A model generated the notes under the pieces. It saw only the letters and a list, made by a program, of their open reading frames with translations. It was not told the origin of the DNA and made no database searches. From contig NC_135150.1 in the NCBI RefSeq assembly GCF_050948215.1, forward strand, positions 20,005,943 through 20,069,942: a DNA stretch of 64,000 nucleotides, given 5' to 3'. Position numbers and translations under genes: made by a program. Shown in pieces: positions 34,841 to 46,979 of this stretch. Source of the stretch: Halictus rubicundus. Taxonomy: Eukaryota; Arthropoda; Insecta; Hymenoptera; Halictidae. How positions within the stretch are numbered: position 1 is the stretch's first letter; each line of letters opens with the position of its first letter.

Positions 34841-36585
34841 CTTCTTGCGAATCGAAACAAAATCGCATTCTTCTGCTATGAATATTTAATTTATTATGGG
34901 GGGGAACCTTGTGTGAAAAGAAATTTTTTAGCATTTTTTTTTTTTTTGTTTAAATCGATAGGAAAGTTCCTCACAAAAATTCGATAAAAAAGTTAGAAAG
35001 TGATCAGAGATTTGTTTATACGAAATTTTAAAATTAAAATGAACGGTTTTATTGGGCGGACGTAGTTAGGCTCCTGTCGGAAAGGCTCAAGCCATCATTG
35101 CACCATAGATATTAACGATTATAATTTATAGAAAATACTTCTGTTTACATTATAACGTTAATAAATGATACCTCAAATTTTAAATCAATCTAGGCATTAC
35201 ATTCTTCAAAAAAAAAAATTCTTCAAAAGCAGGCCATTTATACAAGTTCCCCCCTTAACAAGGAAGAATTTTGTAATGGTTGTATCTCGAATAAAAAATT
35301 ATAGGGGTTAAGGACGCGAATTTTGGTAGCTCGGAAGAGGCTGTTGGGAATAGATCTATTTATCGTCGGATTTGCGGAAGCGAAAGGATCGAACAGTATT
35401 TCCTCGACGGAGGACGAGTCCTCGGGATCCTTTAACGGGGACACCGTCTTAAGAGCGTTCGGCTCTCGAGCCTCTCTCGGACAGAGAGCCCAGCGAGTCT
35501 GATAATTAAAAGTTTTAATTATGCAACGAGGCTGCTCGTTGCAAGAGCAAAGGAGCCAGGCTCGAAACGGTGTCCACGTTTCCGGGATCCTACGGCTCTG
35601 CTTAATCCCTAACTAAATTTTTATTATTGCACCGCTCGCAACTCTTCCTCCATCCTCTTCCCTCTCCTTTCTCCTTTCTCTCCATTATATCTTGGCGCCG
35701 CCGGTTTTCTTTACCGAGGATTTCCCGGGGAAACTGCGAAAATAGAACACGCGTGGATTAATCGTTCCGTCGATAACGCTTCCGAGCCGTGCACCTACAA
35801 ATTGCGACTGCGCCTGTCACCGTTTAACACGCTTATTAAAAGTTCATTAATTATGTCGGACTCGCGCGCAAGCGGCGGTTTGCCCGTTTAGCTCTGTTCC
35901 CTACCTCGCGACAATTTCATACATTTTCCACCGTTGAAGTTTTTATTGTTCCCGAAGGATATGAATAATCTTATTTTAATCCTATCTTAGCTTTTCTTCT
36001 CCTTGATGTTGAACCAGCGGCTATTTCACAGTACTGCACCGTGGTTTCAGTAGGATTATATTTTCCTCCGGATTCGGTGATTCCCTCTTTTTATTGTATC
36101 ATAGTATTAATACTGGCGTATTCACTAGTATTATTTATTATCCTTGTTTTGTTGGTAATATGTAATGCATCAATAAATCTCATTCGACGTTTCCAATAGA
36201 AACAAGAAGACGTTCATTTTTGCCGGACACGTGTCGACGAGATTTTACAAACTTTTTAAAGGAACGGGTCAATTGATTCCATCGATCGTCATCGATCTCG
36301 CTGCGCGCGAGGCTCCGGACCGATCCCGATATCTTCGCGAGGTCGTCGGTTGGAGATCGCGGAACGTGACCCGTGCGAGTCGGACCGGTCGGAATCGAAT
36401 TATTTTCGATTAGCGGGAAGAAGGGGGCCGGGTCGCCCGGTGTCAATGGATCAAATGCTCGGTGTCGGGCGTCGCCGTCGCGTCAAAAATTACGAAGGTG
36501 GACGCGGCTTGGGGGCCGGCCGATCGGCCCGATAAATCGCGCGTGATTTATGATCGGTATCGGCGCCGGCGATACATTGCAATTC

Positions 36586-36587
<2 letters not shown>

Positions 36588-36648
<61 letters not shown>
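36588..36648. repeat. (GA)n microsatellite
   Basis: About thirty GA dinucleotides with one AAA interruption. The CT tract at 37089 is its complement, 440 bp away. Confidence 0.93.
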
Positions 36649-37088
36649 CGCACGCTTTGTCGGGCGGAGGGGCCCGGGCTAAAAAATGATCGCGGCCAAT
36701 AAATAGCCGCGCAATTACCTCTCGCGCCATCGACGCGGACGCCGCTTGGAAAACGGTCGCCCCGATAATATTTCCACGGGTCGGCGCTCTCTTGTTTCGT
36801 TTTCCGCGCGTCCTTATTTATTTACGCATTTTTTAAACCGACGAGCCCAGGAACCCATGCGTTTTGTCGATTCGAACCGATTTACGAGACTGAGAGACAG
36901 AGTTCGGTATTCGTTCGTTACCCGTTCAGTACCCGTTCGGTACCCGTTCGGTGACCGTTCGACGCCGCCGCCGGGTCGAAAGAGCGCGCGTTTAACGATT
37001 AATCGCATAATTGGCGCAACATCTACGGCCTTGAGCCTGTTAGAAACACGCCGGAGCCGTGCTGCCGAGGACGTGCTCGTAAACTCTC

Positions 37089-37102
37089 CATCTCTCTCTC
37101 TA

Positions 37103-37163
<61 letters not shown>

Positions 37164-37182
37164 ATCTCTCTTTCTTTCTATC
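37089..37182. repeat. (CT)n microsatellite
   Basis: More than forty CT dinucleotides, fraying into CTTT/CTAT variants at the right. Complementary to 36588-36648. Confidence 0.93.
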
Positions 37183-37551
37183 TCGTTCTAAGTCTAAGGA
37201 GTAGCGTCGTTTCACCTCTGCACCTGACGCTATCGCAGAAAACGGAGGCACACACCAGCCGTACCCACTTTCTGCCAGTCTGACCATTGACTGGAGCGAG
37301 CACCCATTCTACTGATGACGGACAGACGCTCCGAGATGCAACGTGCTCTCTGCCTCGGTCGGTGCATGTGTCTCCGTTTAAATGACCATTTCCCGACGAA
37401 TATGTCCACAGGAGGCAACGGACAAACTTAAAACTGGGACTACCCGTCGAAATGACGGATTCCAAATTTCTTTCAGAGTTCGTGAATTTGTAGAAATATT
37501 TTATATTTTTATTTCGGTTTGGAGGAAATTAATAACATACATATTTATTAG

Positions 37552-37751
37552 TAGACCGCGGATCTTTATGCAAAATAGAAAATGTTTGCATTCATTGCAA
37601 GACGCAGGAGGCAAATAAAAAATTTGTTCTTCCTCCAATCATCTTATCAAACCGAAACTAATAGGCGGAGGTCCTTAAACTTTTTCAATATGGCCGCTGC
37701 TTTAAATTCGGCGTGCCCATTTTTATCATCAATGCATAAAATTCGCAGTCT
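37552..37751 (+). mobile_element. Family A element, complete copy
   Basis: 200 bp; left TAGACCGCGGATCTTTATGC, right CAATGCATAAAATTCGCAGT. The 43 bp just upstream (37508-37550, GGAAATTAATAACATACATA) recur at 39008-39052 without a complete family A element beside them. Confidence 0.72.
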
Positions 37752-38339
37752 CGAGTATGACTCGATAACTATACTGTACCGAAAGGAGGCCCAGAAATAT
37801 TCTTTTACATTCTAATCTGAAACGAAATTTTCAGATTACGTTACTTGGGGTAAGTATTACGTTAATTCTGAAACTACTGTTGCTGTTCAAAGATCCACTA
37901 AAGTCTTCAGCCATGGGCTTTTGAAAATTCCGAAATGATCTCCGGTAGGTAATGCGTTGACATTGTTAGGTCCCCTTTGGACCATTTTGCCTCAATTCTG
38001 AAGCAGCTCTGGATCAGTCCGCTGACGGTTCGATTTCGTCTGTACGCAAGATCTCAGAGGTCTCGATCGGTGTCGAGCCGCGAGCAGGGACCCGTACCGT
38101 TACCGATACTCGCCGGTGCGAGAACGAGAGCAGCAGGAAAAGTCCGTGAACCCGCAGCTGGAAAGTAGACGAGGAAAAGGCTGCAGGACGGAGGCGCACG
38201 CGGAATCGTGCGGCTGCTCGATCAGGAAAAGTCACCGTGTCCCAGCCACAGCCACAGCAGTGCTCCTGCTCCGACGAGGTGAAACTGCACTGGCGTGCCA
38301 CGCCAGGTACTACCAGACTAGGCTAGAGAGAGCGAGAGA

Positions 38340-38393
<54 letters not shown>

Positions 38394-38664
38394 AGGTACC
38401 AGACCGATCGCCTCGTGGGAGTAGTATCTTTCCTCGTGTCGCGATCGAGCCGCGATACGCCAGACCCGATATCCTCCGATATTGCGGCGAATCGATGGGA
38501 ACCGCAGTGGATCTGTATTGTCGCGAACTGCATTCCCAATGGACCGGCGTCGAGCCGCGGCCCTGCAAGCCTTTTCCGCGTGCGCGAAATCACCGCTTCC
38601 TCGCTACCCTGCATTTTTACCTTACCATCTTCCTCCACCCTTCGAACTTTCGCCTTTCCCCATT
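37752..38664. other. Gene-free stretch
   Basis: 38040-38640 is CpG-rich and contains the GA tract at 38342. The frames on either strand across that tract are dominated by Arg-Glu or Ser-Leu runs. Confidence 0.5.
38342..38390. repeat. (GA)n microsatellite
   Basis: Twenty-four uninterrupted GA dinucleotides, bracketed by ACCAGACTAGG on the left and ACTAGGTACCAG on the right. Confidence 0.93.
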
Positions 38665-38760
38665 AGCAGACTGCGGATCTTTATGCAAAGTAACAATTGC
38701 CTACAGCTGTTGCCAGAAACTGCAGCCACTTACGAGACAAACCTCCGTCTTGCAGATGTA
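38665..38760 (+). mobile_element. Family A element, left part
   Basis: AGCAGACTGCGGATCTTTAT then GCAAAGTAACAATTGCC. The interior CCAGAAACTGCAGCC matches neighbouring family members loosely. The right end near 38865 is not recognisable. Confidence 0.6.
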
Positions 38761-41329
38761 GCGACTCGATTCGCACTGGACGAGGCTCTTGAATTTTTTA
38801 CATCCTCCACCTGCTTTTCAACAATTTGAGCGTCGGGTCTCCCAGAAATTTGGAGACGGAATTGTCTGTCTGATTAGTCTATTTATTTTGTGATTATAAC
38901 GATTAGGAATTCTTCATCGTTCAGAATTTCATAGAAAAAAAAACGGTAGTTTATATTTATTTTATGCCTACGTTTTCTCCAAAACATCAACTACAACAAA
39001 GTAGAATTTTACTTCGGTTTAAAGGGAATTAATAACATACGTATTTATTACACTCTGTTCAGAATCTTCATCACGGATCTGACTCGATATTGTGGGACAA
39101 GGGGTTAAGCGGAAGCGGCTCTGTTGCAGGCTTTTATTCGCGGATCATTCGGCATCGAATGGTTTGAAAATTCCCCGGCAATGATCACGACAAACAACGC
39201 TTCCTGAACGTAGTAGCACAATTTGAACATCTCTGTTTCCGCAATAAATTCGTTGATGCCTGACCCGGCGCCGATATTTTCGAAAATTCGGCCGGCCCCA
39301 AGCTTTGTGGACTGCGGATGTGCGCGACCTTCCTGTCACGTGAAACCCGATACATCGAACGGTTATTATACAGCCTCTGGACGTCGATCCTCTCGGTGTG
39401 TATTTTTTATGTTTTTTCGGTGAACTGAAAGGAATTTTCACGTTGCTGCTATGGCCGTGGGAGCGGGGAGGATCGTTTCAGTGTTAATGTTTTCCTGTTA
39501 TAAGAAAAATATATAGCGACAATTAAAAAACCAAGGGGAAATTCATTTTTTATTAAAAATAAAAATTTTTTTAAATTTCTTATTTCGAACTTTATAGAAG
39601 ATTAGTTACTGATTAATTTTTGTTGGAAACATTTTCTTGTCAGAGTAACGGAATGCCCGAAAGATTGCGATAACGTGTGAATAATGAATGGTATTTAGTA
39701 TATTATCGAAACAAATGGTGATAATTGAAATCTGTCTGCGCAGGAGTATTACTTATAAAAAGACACACAATTTCTCCATGTACACCATTTTCCTATGTGC
39801 AGTAGTTTCCAAGATGTTCGTGGAAAATGTTTTTTACCCTTGACTTTCTGATTTTGACCTTAGCTATTACCAGGTTTTAAAATAACAAAATAATCTTTAA
39901 TTCTCGAGATAATGTGTTTTTTATCTTAAATTGTGATTATTTGGCGATCTTATCTGAAAAGAATCATATGACTATTTTAAGAACTTCGTAACGCTCCGCG
40001 CGGTTCCGGTCACAGAGGCGCTTTAAACAATAATAACTTTTGTTCCGGGACCGAATGGGATGTGAATCTTGCATGATTTTGTAGAGAAAAGTGTACTGAA
40101 AATAATGCACTTTGATAGAATGCGGAACTATATGCAACTCAAAAGATATCCTTTACCAATGATAGAAAACTTTGAAGATCCTCTTTAGTTTACTAAGCAT
40201 TGTTATTTCAATAAATTATAAATATTAAATCTTAGTACACAAGATATACTCTCAATATAGTCAAATACAATTCATTTGAAACAAAAATGGACACAAAATA
40301 ATAAATAGATTCTCCAGGATATCAATAAGACATGAGGTAATTTTTTCGGTGAAAAATAGGATTTAAAAGTGTCGATTTGTAAATGCTTGTTCTAATCAGA
40401 ATGTTTAATAAATCTCGTTAATTTCACCGTTTTCGAATGTCATGGACATATAAGAAGCAATATACGTTCGATAAACATCGATATGAGCTTTTTTATCAAA
40501 CGAACAGCTAATCCGAAAAATAATTCAGTCGTACTCCGGCTAACTTTCTCGCGAACCAAATGGCCTGAGAAAGAGCTGCGATCGCGCAACAGAATCGGCG
40601 AGGTTGCAGCGTGGCGGTAATAATAAAATATTTGCATTCGATCTGCCTGGGAAACTCATTACGGGGACACGCAATCGGCGCCGTTCGTAACGATCGAGGC
40701 GACTCGAGATCGTATGCGAGCAATAAGACTTGCGACTGTTCTGAAAATCACCGTTTAAACCTGCTACGGGCATACAGCACATTAAACGTTCATAAGCACG
40801 CCGTACATATATCTCCCTTTATTTTCCATGCAATAAACTTAATAATTCAAGTTAACACGTCCGCTACCGCTATCACAGATACGTGACGTGCGCAATCTCG
40901 CAGTCTATTAACTGTAAAGATAGTGAAATTATTTCTGTACACTTCGCTGTATAAAGTTATACTACACAGCATAGTATTCGGAGATTCCATGGCTTTTGTT
41001 CGCTAAATCGTTTTACTATTTCATAGAGGAGGCACGTTGCGTTTAATAAAACATTTGACAATTCAGAAAAGCAACGAAATAAATATAATTTCATCGTGCA
41101 CGTTCTCTTATACGTTCAAACGAATCAGTAGAATGCGCCATCGTTGTCTGACTTCATCAGACAATTTTAACTATTTAACGACGAATGTCGATATATTCAT
41201 GTCGACAGACGAAACCAGGACTGTGCATCCACTTCCTGAAGTTGCATAATTCAATTATGTACACGGCCAAAGATCAGTACATACGAACCACTTCTCCCGG
41301 AATTTAAGATTTTTATTGACAATATAAAG
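38761..41329. other. Gene-free, mostly AT-rich
   Basis: 39008-39052 repeats the upstream flank of the 37552 family A copy. 39480-40440 is AT-rich and featureless. 40600-40900 contains moderate-GC DNA with chance frames. Confidence 0.5.
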
Positions 41330-41680
41330 TCGGTCAACAAGTCTCCGTACTAAATCGTGAAAAACTGCAATTTCCAGCATCTTCAAACATTTGTAACTCA
41401 TTGCAATGTTGCCCATTTCTGATGACATTTTCGGAAGGTGTATAATTGACACAGATCTACAAAATGCCTTTCTGCATTTTCATTACCGATTCAGATAAAG
41501 AAGTTGTAAAATATTTATTATTTCGTTCGCGATTCCTGTCAATTATAATTTCCATGCAATTTTCTTTACACGTCGCTTAGTAAACTGTTTATCCAAAATT
41601 CTTGATCAAATTCCAATCGTGTGGTCGATTTTTGGAAAAGTTATTCGAAATGGTGTATGGAGACCTTTTCCACTGACTGT
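41330..41680 (+). mobile_element. Family D relative, copy D2
   Basis: ACAGATCTACAAAATGCCTT, GCATTTTCATTACCGATTCA and TTTACACGTCGCTTAGTAAA follow the same order as 45090-45225 in copy D1. Outer ends are degraded. Confidence 0.5.
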
Positions 41681-42787
41681 AGCTTTATAAGGGGGATGTT
41701 TTCAGTGTGTCAAAAGATCCTCGTCGGCAAAGGGTTAATGACGAAAATGCACAAAAATCGGGAAATTTCCAGAGCCGATTTAACAAGCGGAAAATGCTAG
41801 GAAAATTCTATGTTGTGAAAACATGGAATTATTGATGGAAGCAAGAGTGGCGAATCGCGCGCCGGAAACGGAGCACATTTCGAAGCGTTCCGCAGCTTTC
41901 CGGAGCGTTCTCCGCGCGTTCCATGAAAAATCCTAGCACAGGTCGGCTTTCCAATGGAGCGTCAGCGTGTTAATAAAACCTCGACGAAGCCGGCCGGGTC
42001 TATCAAAAGCGTTGGGAATCAATGAGCGTTGCGCTGTGAAATGTCGTCGTCTGCGCATCGCGTGCGCCGAAGCCGCATTGAGCGCGTTTCCCCATGGTTT
42101 TCCCGTGAATCTAAAAGCCGCCGCAAGGTGAAAGAAAAAGGCAAAAGCCAACGAGCGGGAGACCGGGCCCGGTGGCCGACTGCCGAAGGATCGCGTTCTA
42201 CCAGAGGAGAGAGAGAGAGACAGAGAGAGAAGATTTCTCTCTCTCCCTCTTCTCCCTCCCCTCCACCCTCCTGTGACTCTCTCGATCGCGAGACTCTTCT
42301 CTGGAGGAGCTCATAAAAGATTGAAGCCACAATGAGGCACGTGATCCGGCCGCGGGATGAAAGGCCGAGGCTGCGGGGGCGGAAAGGAACGCGGAATCCG
42401 TCGTATTTTGCCTTGCGGTCGACACGCGACCCCTTTGCCTTTGTCCGTTCATTTTCGTCGGACGGATCTCTCTGGCCCCGGGCAAATGCCTCGGCCTGGA
42501 AAAGGAAACGTGTACGTTTTCTTCTCGTTACCGACCCCTGTCCCGGAAAGAAGCTTCACGCCGGCAACGCGGCTTTTCTCGATAAAACATCCCCCAACCG
42601 CCCCCCCCCCCCCCACCGCCGAAACCACCTTACTATTCCTCAGACGACGGTAGTCACGTTAATCAATACTTCGACCATTGATTTCGAGCTAACAAGCTCC
42701 ACAAATTGAGGTAAGCGCGAGACAACGCACAATACAAAGAGCTGAGAGTAATTCCCAGAATTGCACGGGGTGCGTTAGAAAGGAGAG
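41681..42787. other. Gene-free, CpG-rich
   Basis: AGGGTTAATGACG near 41733 resembles a TTAA-type element end without a partner. 41840-42600 is CpG-rich. 42195-42280 pairs a GA-rich run with a CT-rich run (potential hairpin). A C run lies at 42601-42614. A 125-codon frame ends just before GAGGTAAGCG at 42708; no product is recognised. Confidence 0.45.
42601..42614. repeat. Poly-C run
   Basis: Fourteen consecutive C. Confidence 0.9.
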
Positions 42788-43365
42788 AATTTTCTGTGGA
42801 CGAACCAGTCACGGGAGCTTCGATTTAGGCGTTGGCGCAGTTAGCGCGATCCTTTGGCTATGTTGTGTATTAATTTCGTTGAGATTGGTGCAGTCGTTTG
42901 ATTCGGGTGCATTTTTTAATGCGCTCTCTGTCGTGGGGACTGTACAGGAGGTGTGCAATCTTTTCTGTGCGTTGAAGGTAAATTTTCTGTGGACAAACCG
43001 GTGACGGGAGCTTCGATTTAGGCGTTGGCGCAGTTAGGGCGATCCTTTGGCTATGTTGTGTATTAATTTCGTTGAGATTGGTGCAGTCGTTTGATTCGGG
43101 TGCATTTTTTAATGCGCTCTCTGTCGTGGGGACTGTACAGGAGGTGTGCAATCTTTTCTGTGCGTTGAAGGTAAATTTTCTGTGGACGAATTGGTGACGG
43201 GAGCTTCGATTTGGGGATTAGGGCAATTAGAGCAACACCATGGCTGTGTCGTGTATTAATTCCGTAGAGATTCGCGCAGTGGTTTGAGTGGGATGCATTT
43301 TGAATGCATCGGCTATCGCGGGAATTGTACATGAAGTTTGAGATTTTTCCCGTGGGTTCAAACTA
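42788..43365 (+). repeat. 193-bp tandem array, three units
   Basis: TTTTCTGTGGACGAACCAGT, ACGGGAGCTTCGATTTAGGC and TGTGTATTAATTTCGTTGAG recur at exactly 193-bp spacing (42811, 43004, 43197). Units one and two are almost identical; the third is clearly diverged. Because 193 is not a multiple of three, the repeated minus-strand peptide frames change frame between units and are not a gene. Confidence 0.9.
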
Positions 43366-44667
43366 AAATTTGCCAATAGCTACAAATTTTGACCATGCAA
43401 TTTTTGATATATTGCATCAATTAAAATCACAACGTGTGCACAAGTGAACGTTTAACCCTCGGTCAGCGAACCACTTTCGCAACTGGAAAATTGATTTCTG
43501 TCGTTCCTAATGTAACATTTTATTCGTGTAATTGAATGATCAGAAATTGATTAGTTAAGTGAAGGGTGTAGTACTCTGGGTCAAAATCGACACATTTGAT
43601 TTTTCGTCGCCCCGATCTTTCATCTCCCTTCGGAGACGGCACAAAGGGGGAAGTTGGTTAGGGGATGATGGTAAATGGAGTAAATGTTTAGCTGGTCCGG
43701 AGGCCGATCCGCGGATCCCAGATATATTCGCGGGCCACGTGAAAGGATCGTTCTCGTCTGACGACGGATTCCCGGTGAAATCTCTGGCAGCGCCGGTCAT
43801 TGGTCACCGGGGCGCTAATTCTGGCAGAAGGGCTCCGGGCCTCCGTGAATAATGTTGCACAGTGGCGCGGGCTGTTTACGCGCGCGCCGCCTGTTGTCTA
43901 CGCATATTTCCGCTTACACGGGCCCCGGATCTAAATAGATACCCAAAACAATTGAAGTCGGTTTGCAAACCGTGTCCGGCCCGCTATCAAATTCGCTTTG
44001 AAGCTTTTTCCATGGCCGGCGTTGACCCAACAGCAGCGCCCGGCTATTCAATTTCCAACGGAGCCCGGAGATTTATTCCCGCACGAGCGTTAGGCCGCGT
44101 TTATTTTGCAGCTGCGATGATGCCACCTAGAGGTAAACCGGACCAACAATATCTTTCTTTGGTGCGTTCATGGCTGGGCGTGACGGCTCTTTCGAAACGT
44201 TAGGCTACTTTTTCTGGCACGATGCATACTGTCTATAAGGTATCTGGTTTAATCAGAAAGATGTTAGGATGTCCGGACAATAGCTTTGCTTTAGAACGAT
44301 TTAGTCTTCTTTTGCACCTCTTCCTTTGGAAACAGCTCCCATAGCTATAACTAGACTGCGAAAATAAAAAAAAAAATACTAAAATACAACATTCGACAGA
44401 ATTTACTACGATTTTTATTTTTTTTTCAGATCTGCAAAGGCTACTACCGCCGAGAATAAAATTTTCTTTGTCCCCGCTTTCATAGAAGACGTGTACGAAA
44501 ATTGCAAATTGTATAAACGTCCGCAGCATGTACTTCTACAAAATATTGAAAAGAATATTATCACATGAAAATTGAAAAGTTCTCCGAACATTATACCGTG
44601 TCACGTAATTTTTAATTCATGGACTAAATCAATTTTAGTTTCTTTAAGTAAAATACAAAATTGTGGT
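43366..44667. other. Gene-free stretch
   Basis: 43452-43480 holds TTAACCCTCGGTCAGCG, another unpaired TTAA-type end. 43600-44210 is GC-rich with an unrecognised 113-codon frame. 44220-44660 is AT-rich. Confidence 0.45.
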
Positions 44668-45333
44668 GGTCACATACACGAAGGTAACGCCCTTTAAAAC
44701 AGTATAACTTTCTTCAAATTGGATCAAACCACCTGACTTTTTTTAGCAATTAGAAGAATTGGTTTTCCAAATAATCTGCAAAAAAGATTTTTAAATAATT
44801 GCAATTCGTAAGAAATACATGAAAAAATAAAAGTGACTCATTTTATAACTTTTTTATTTGATGTAATGAAAATTTAGAATATACGTTTTGTAGATATATG
44901 TTAGTTATATACATGCTGAAAATTTACACGATATACACACGAGCTACAAATGCAATAGTTGAAAGTGGTGAAAATCGTAGTTTTTCACGACTTTGGTCAG
45001 CTTCTGCTAACACCTTTCGATGCGTGCCGGTTTTGTCTGCGTCAACCGAATTCGATGATATTTTCAGTATATGTGTAACTAACATAAATCTACAAAACGC
45101 ATATTTTAAATTTTCATTACAGGCTCAAATAAACAAGTTTTGGAAAGTGCCATTTTTATTTGCTCTTACAATTTCTAGCGATTGGAATTTTTTCAGAACC
45201 ATTTTTACACGTCATTCGGTAAACCAATTCTTCTAATTGCTAAAAAAAGTCAGGTCGTTTGGTAAAATTAAAAAAAAGTTATACTGTTTTAAAGGGCGTT
45301 GTAGTACTTTCATGAGCCTGTGTATGTGTGACG
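44668..45333 (+). mobile_element. Family D element, copy D1
   Basis: 666-bp element with inverted ends of about 100 bp. 44690-44775 (GCCCTTTAAAACAGTATAAC, CCTGACTTTTTTTAGCAATT, AGAAGAATTGGTTT) is the reverse complement of 45222-45300 with a few mismatches and small indels. The outer parts (CACATACACGAAGG versus CACATACACAGGCT on the other strand) are also alike. The AT-rich interior codes for no transposase. Such long inverted ends around a short non-coding core fit a foldback or MITE-type DNA transposon; the superfamily is unknown. Confidence 0.75.
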
Positions 45334-45669
45334 CTGGTAGCAAACCTGTTAAATATTTTGTGGTCTTGTCAGGCTGCTCAAAAACATTGGAATGAATTTA
45401 TTAGGGTACCTTCGTGTTGGTGCTGCGATAAACGATCAGAGCGAAGCGTAGAAATGCATTCTATTGTTTTATAATGGAAGTGTTTACATCGCTGCAGCCA
45501 GCGCAGCAGAGCAACGCTTTCTAGATGACCAGTTTTTATCGTCGTTCTCATCGACGCTCTTATTGTCCCTATTGCTGCACCAACATAAACGTCCCTTGAG
45601 CTAATAAAAAACCATTGTACTTTCTTCTTCCGTGTGACGATTTTGTCGAAACACATGAATAAATATTGT
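45334..45669. other. Gene-free stretch
   Basis: Moderate-GC DNA with one unrecognised minus-strand frame at 45378-45656. Confidence 0.4.
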
Positions 45670-45872
45670 GCTCAAATAAACGAACCGAATGATGCATCGA
45701 TTGAAAATTGCACAACAATGAAGAGTAGAGTTCCTAAACAAAAATTTGTAACTATCAGGGTATTCGTTTCAGCTGATCAAAATCGTCAGCAAAATTATGA
45801 CATTTCTTTTTGGCTCCCGTGTTGCAAAATTCATGCAGACGATTATTGTGCACAAAAATTCGCAATCTGCTT
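45670..45872 (-). mobile_element. Family A element, diverged reverse copy
   Basis: Right border TGTGCACAAAAATTCGCAAT then CTGC, reading CAGATTGCGAATTTTTGTGC on the other strand. The interior TTTCAGCTGATC corresponds to GATCAGCTGAAACG, also in the 61167 copy. The left border is approximate. Confidence 0.5.
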
Positions 45873-46249
45873 ATTACAGGTATATACAGTTCCCATTCTT
45901 TTTGTTAAGATGGGAGAAAATCAATTTTAAACACACACCGAAAATCAGAGTCACAAAAATGAACAAACAGAAGTCTCGTAGAAATTTCGATTACATCCCC
46001 AGCTCCTTTGACAGTATGCGTACATTTAAATCAACGTACAGATAAAATGAACGTTTAACATACAAATAGAAAAATCAAAACGCAAACAGTTCATTAAACA
46101 CAAAACAAATACATGGAGGAGTTAAATGCACACTGTATTTGATATGCAGTCCACTTTCTCCACGAAGCACCAACCAATCAATTTACAATCCGAACCAATT
46201 CCACTCGAACGAGAGACATTCCTATCTTTCCGTTTAAAGAAACCATTTC

Positions 46250-46350
46250 TGCTCTTCCATCCGATGAAAATGATTCTTTTCTTCCATTCTAAGGAAATGA
46301 TTCTTTTCTTACGTTTGTCGGAAATGATCCTTTTCTCTCGTTCCACGAGA
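46250..46350 (+). repeat. 28-bp minisatellite
   Basis: GAAAATGATTCTTTTCTTCC, GGAAATGATTCTTTTCTTAC and GGAAATGATCCTTTTCTCTC succeed one another at about 28-30 bp. Confidence 0.7.
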
Positions 46351-46979
46351 ACGTTTCCGTTCCGCGAATGGGACAGGGGGTGCGGCGCTCGAGCATGGAA
46401 TCGCGAAACGTGGTGGTATTAAAAATAGAAAAAACGAAACGAAAAGAAATGTATAAAAAAGAAAGAAAAAAAAAACCACGATGATCGAAGGAGCGTGTCG
46501 TTGGCCCGCGCCTGGCTCGGCGCTTGCTGGATCGTTCCCGCAGCCGGGCAACCCGGCAAATAGGCGTTGCACTCTAGATCGCTATCAGTGTGGGTAAACG
46601 TTTCAGCGTTCACCGTCCGGGGCCCCGGAACATAGAAAACTGGGAGTTCGGCTCGTATATCGTGACGGCAGATAAAAAGTTCCCGCTCGTAAGCGCGAGG
46701 TTATCTCGCGGAATCCTGGTAAATGTTTTCGAACTCGGCCCCATAGCAGACAGACGGACCGACGATCGGACGAAGACCGGCCGTCGCTTAATCTGCCCCA
46801 CTGTTATAGCAAACGCCGATGGTAGTCACGCACGAGTTTGCTATCCTGTGGAAACCGTCGACGGGCGACTGGGAACTCCATCTCTCGGGACTTTTCGCTT
46901 TCTTCGAATTTTTGCGGAGTTTCAATTTTCTTGGATCCTTGAAACTTGTGGATTTTCGATATTCTTGGACTTTTCGGGC

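Larger units (their letters stand above)
34841..37551. other. Gene-free stretch with GA and CT tracts
   Basis: 34850-35300 is AT-rich. 35300-36700 is mixed to CpG-rich. A minus-strand frame at 36180-36446 and plus-strand frames at 36231-36535 overlap and match nothing. Long GA and CT tracts lie at 36588 and 37089. Nothing else is recognised. Confidence 0.5.

Noticed and set aside
42332..42720. 125-codon frame ending close to a GAGGTAAGCG donor string
   Set aside because: The frame ends in a stop before the donor, runs through a C14 run and is unrecognised. Probably coincidence.
42870..43332. Two minus-strand frames sharing a long identical C-terminus
   Set aside because: By-product of the 193-bp tandem array; no conserved protein.
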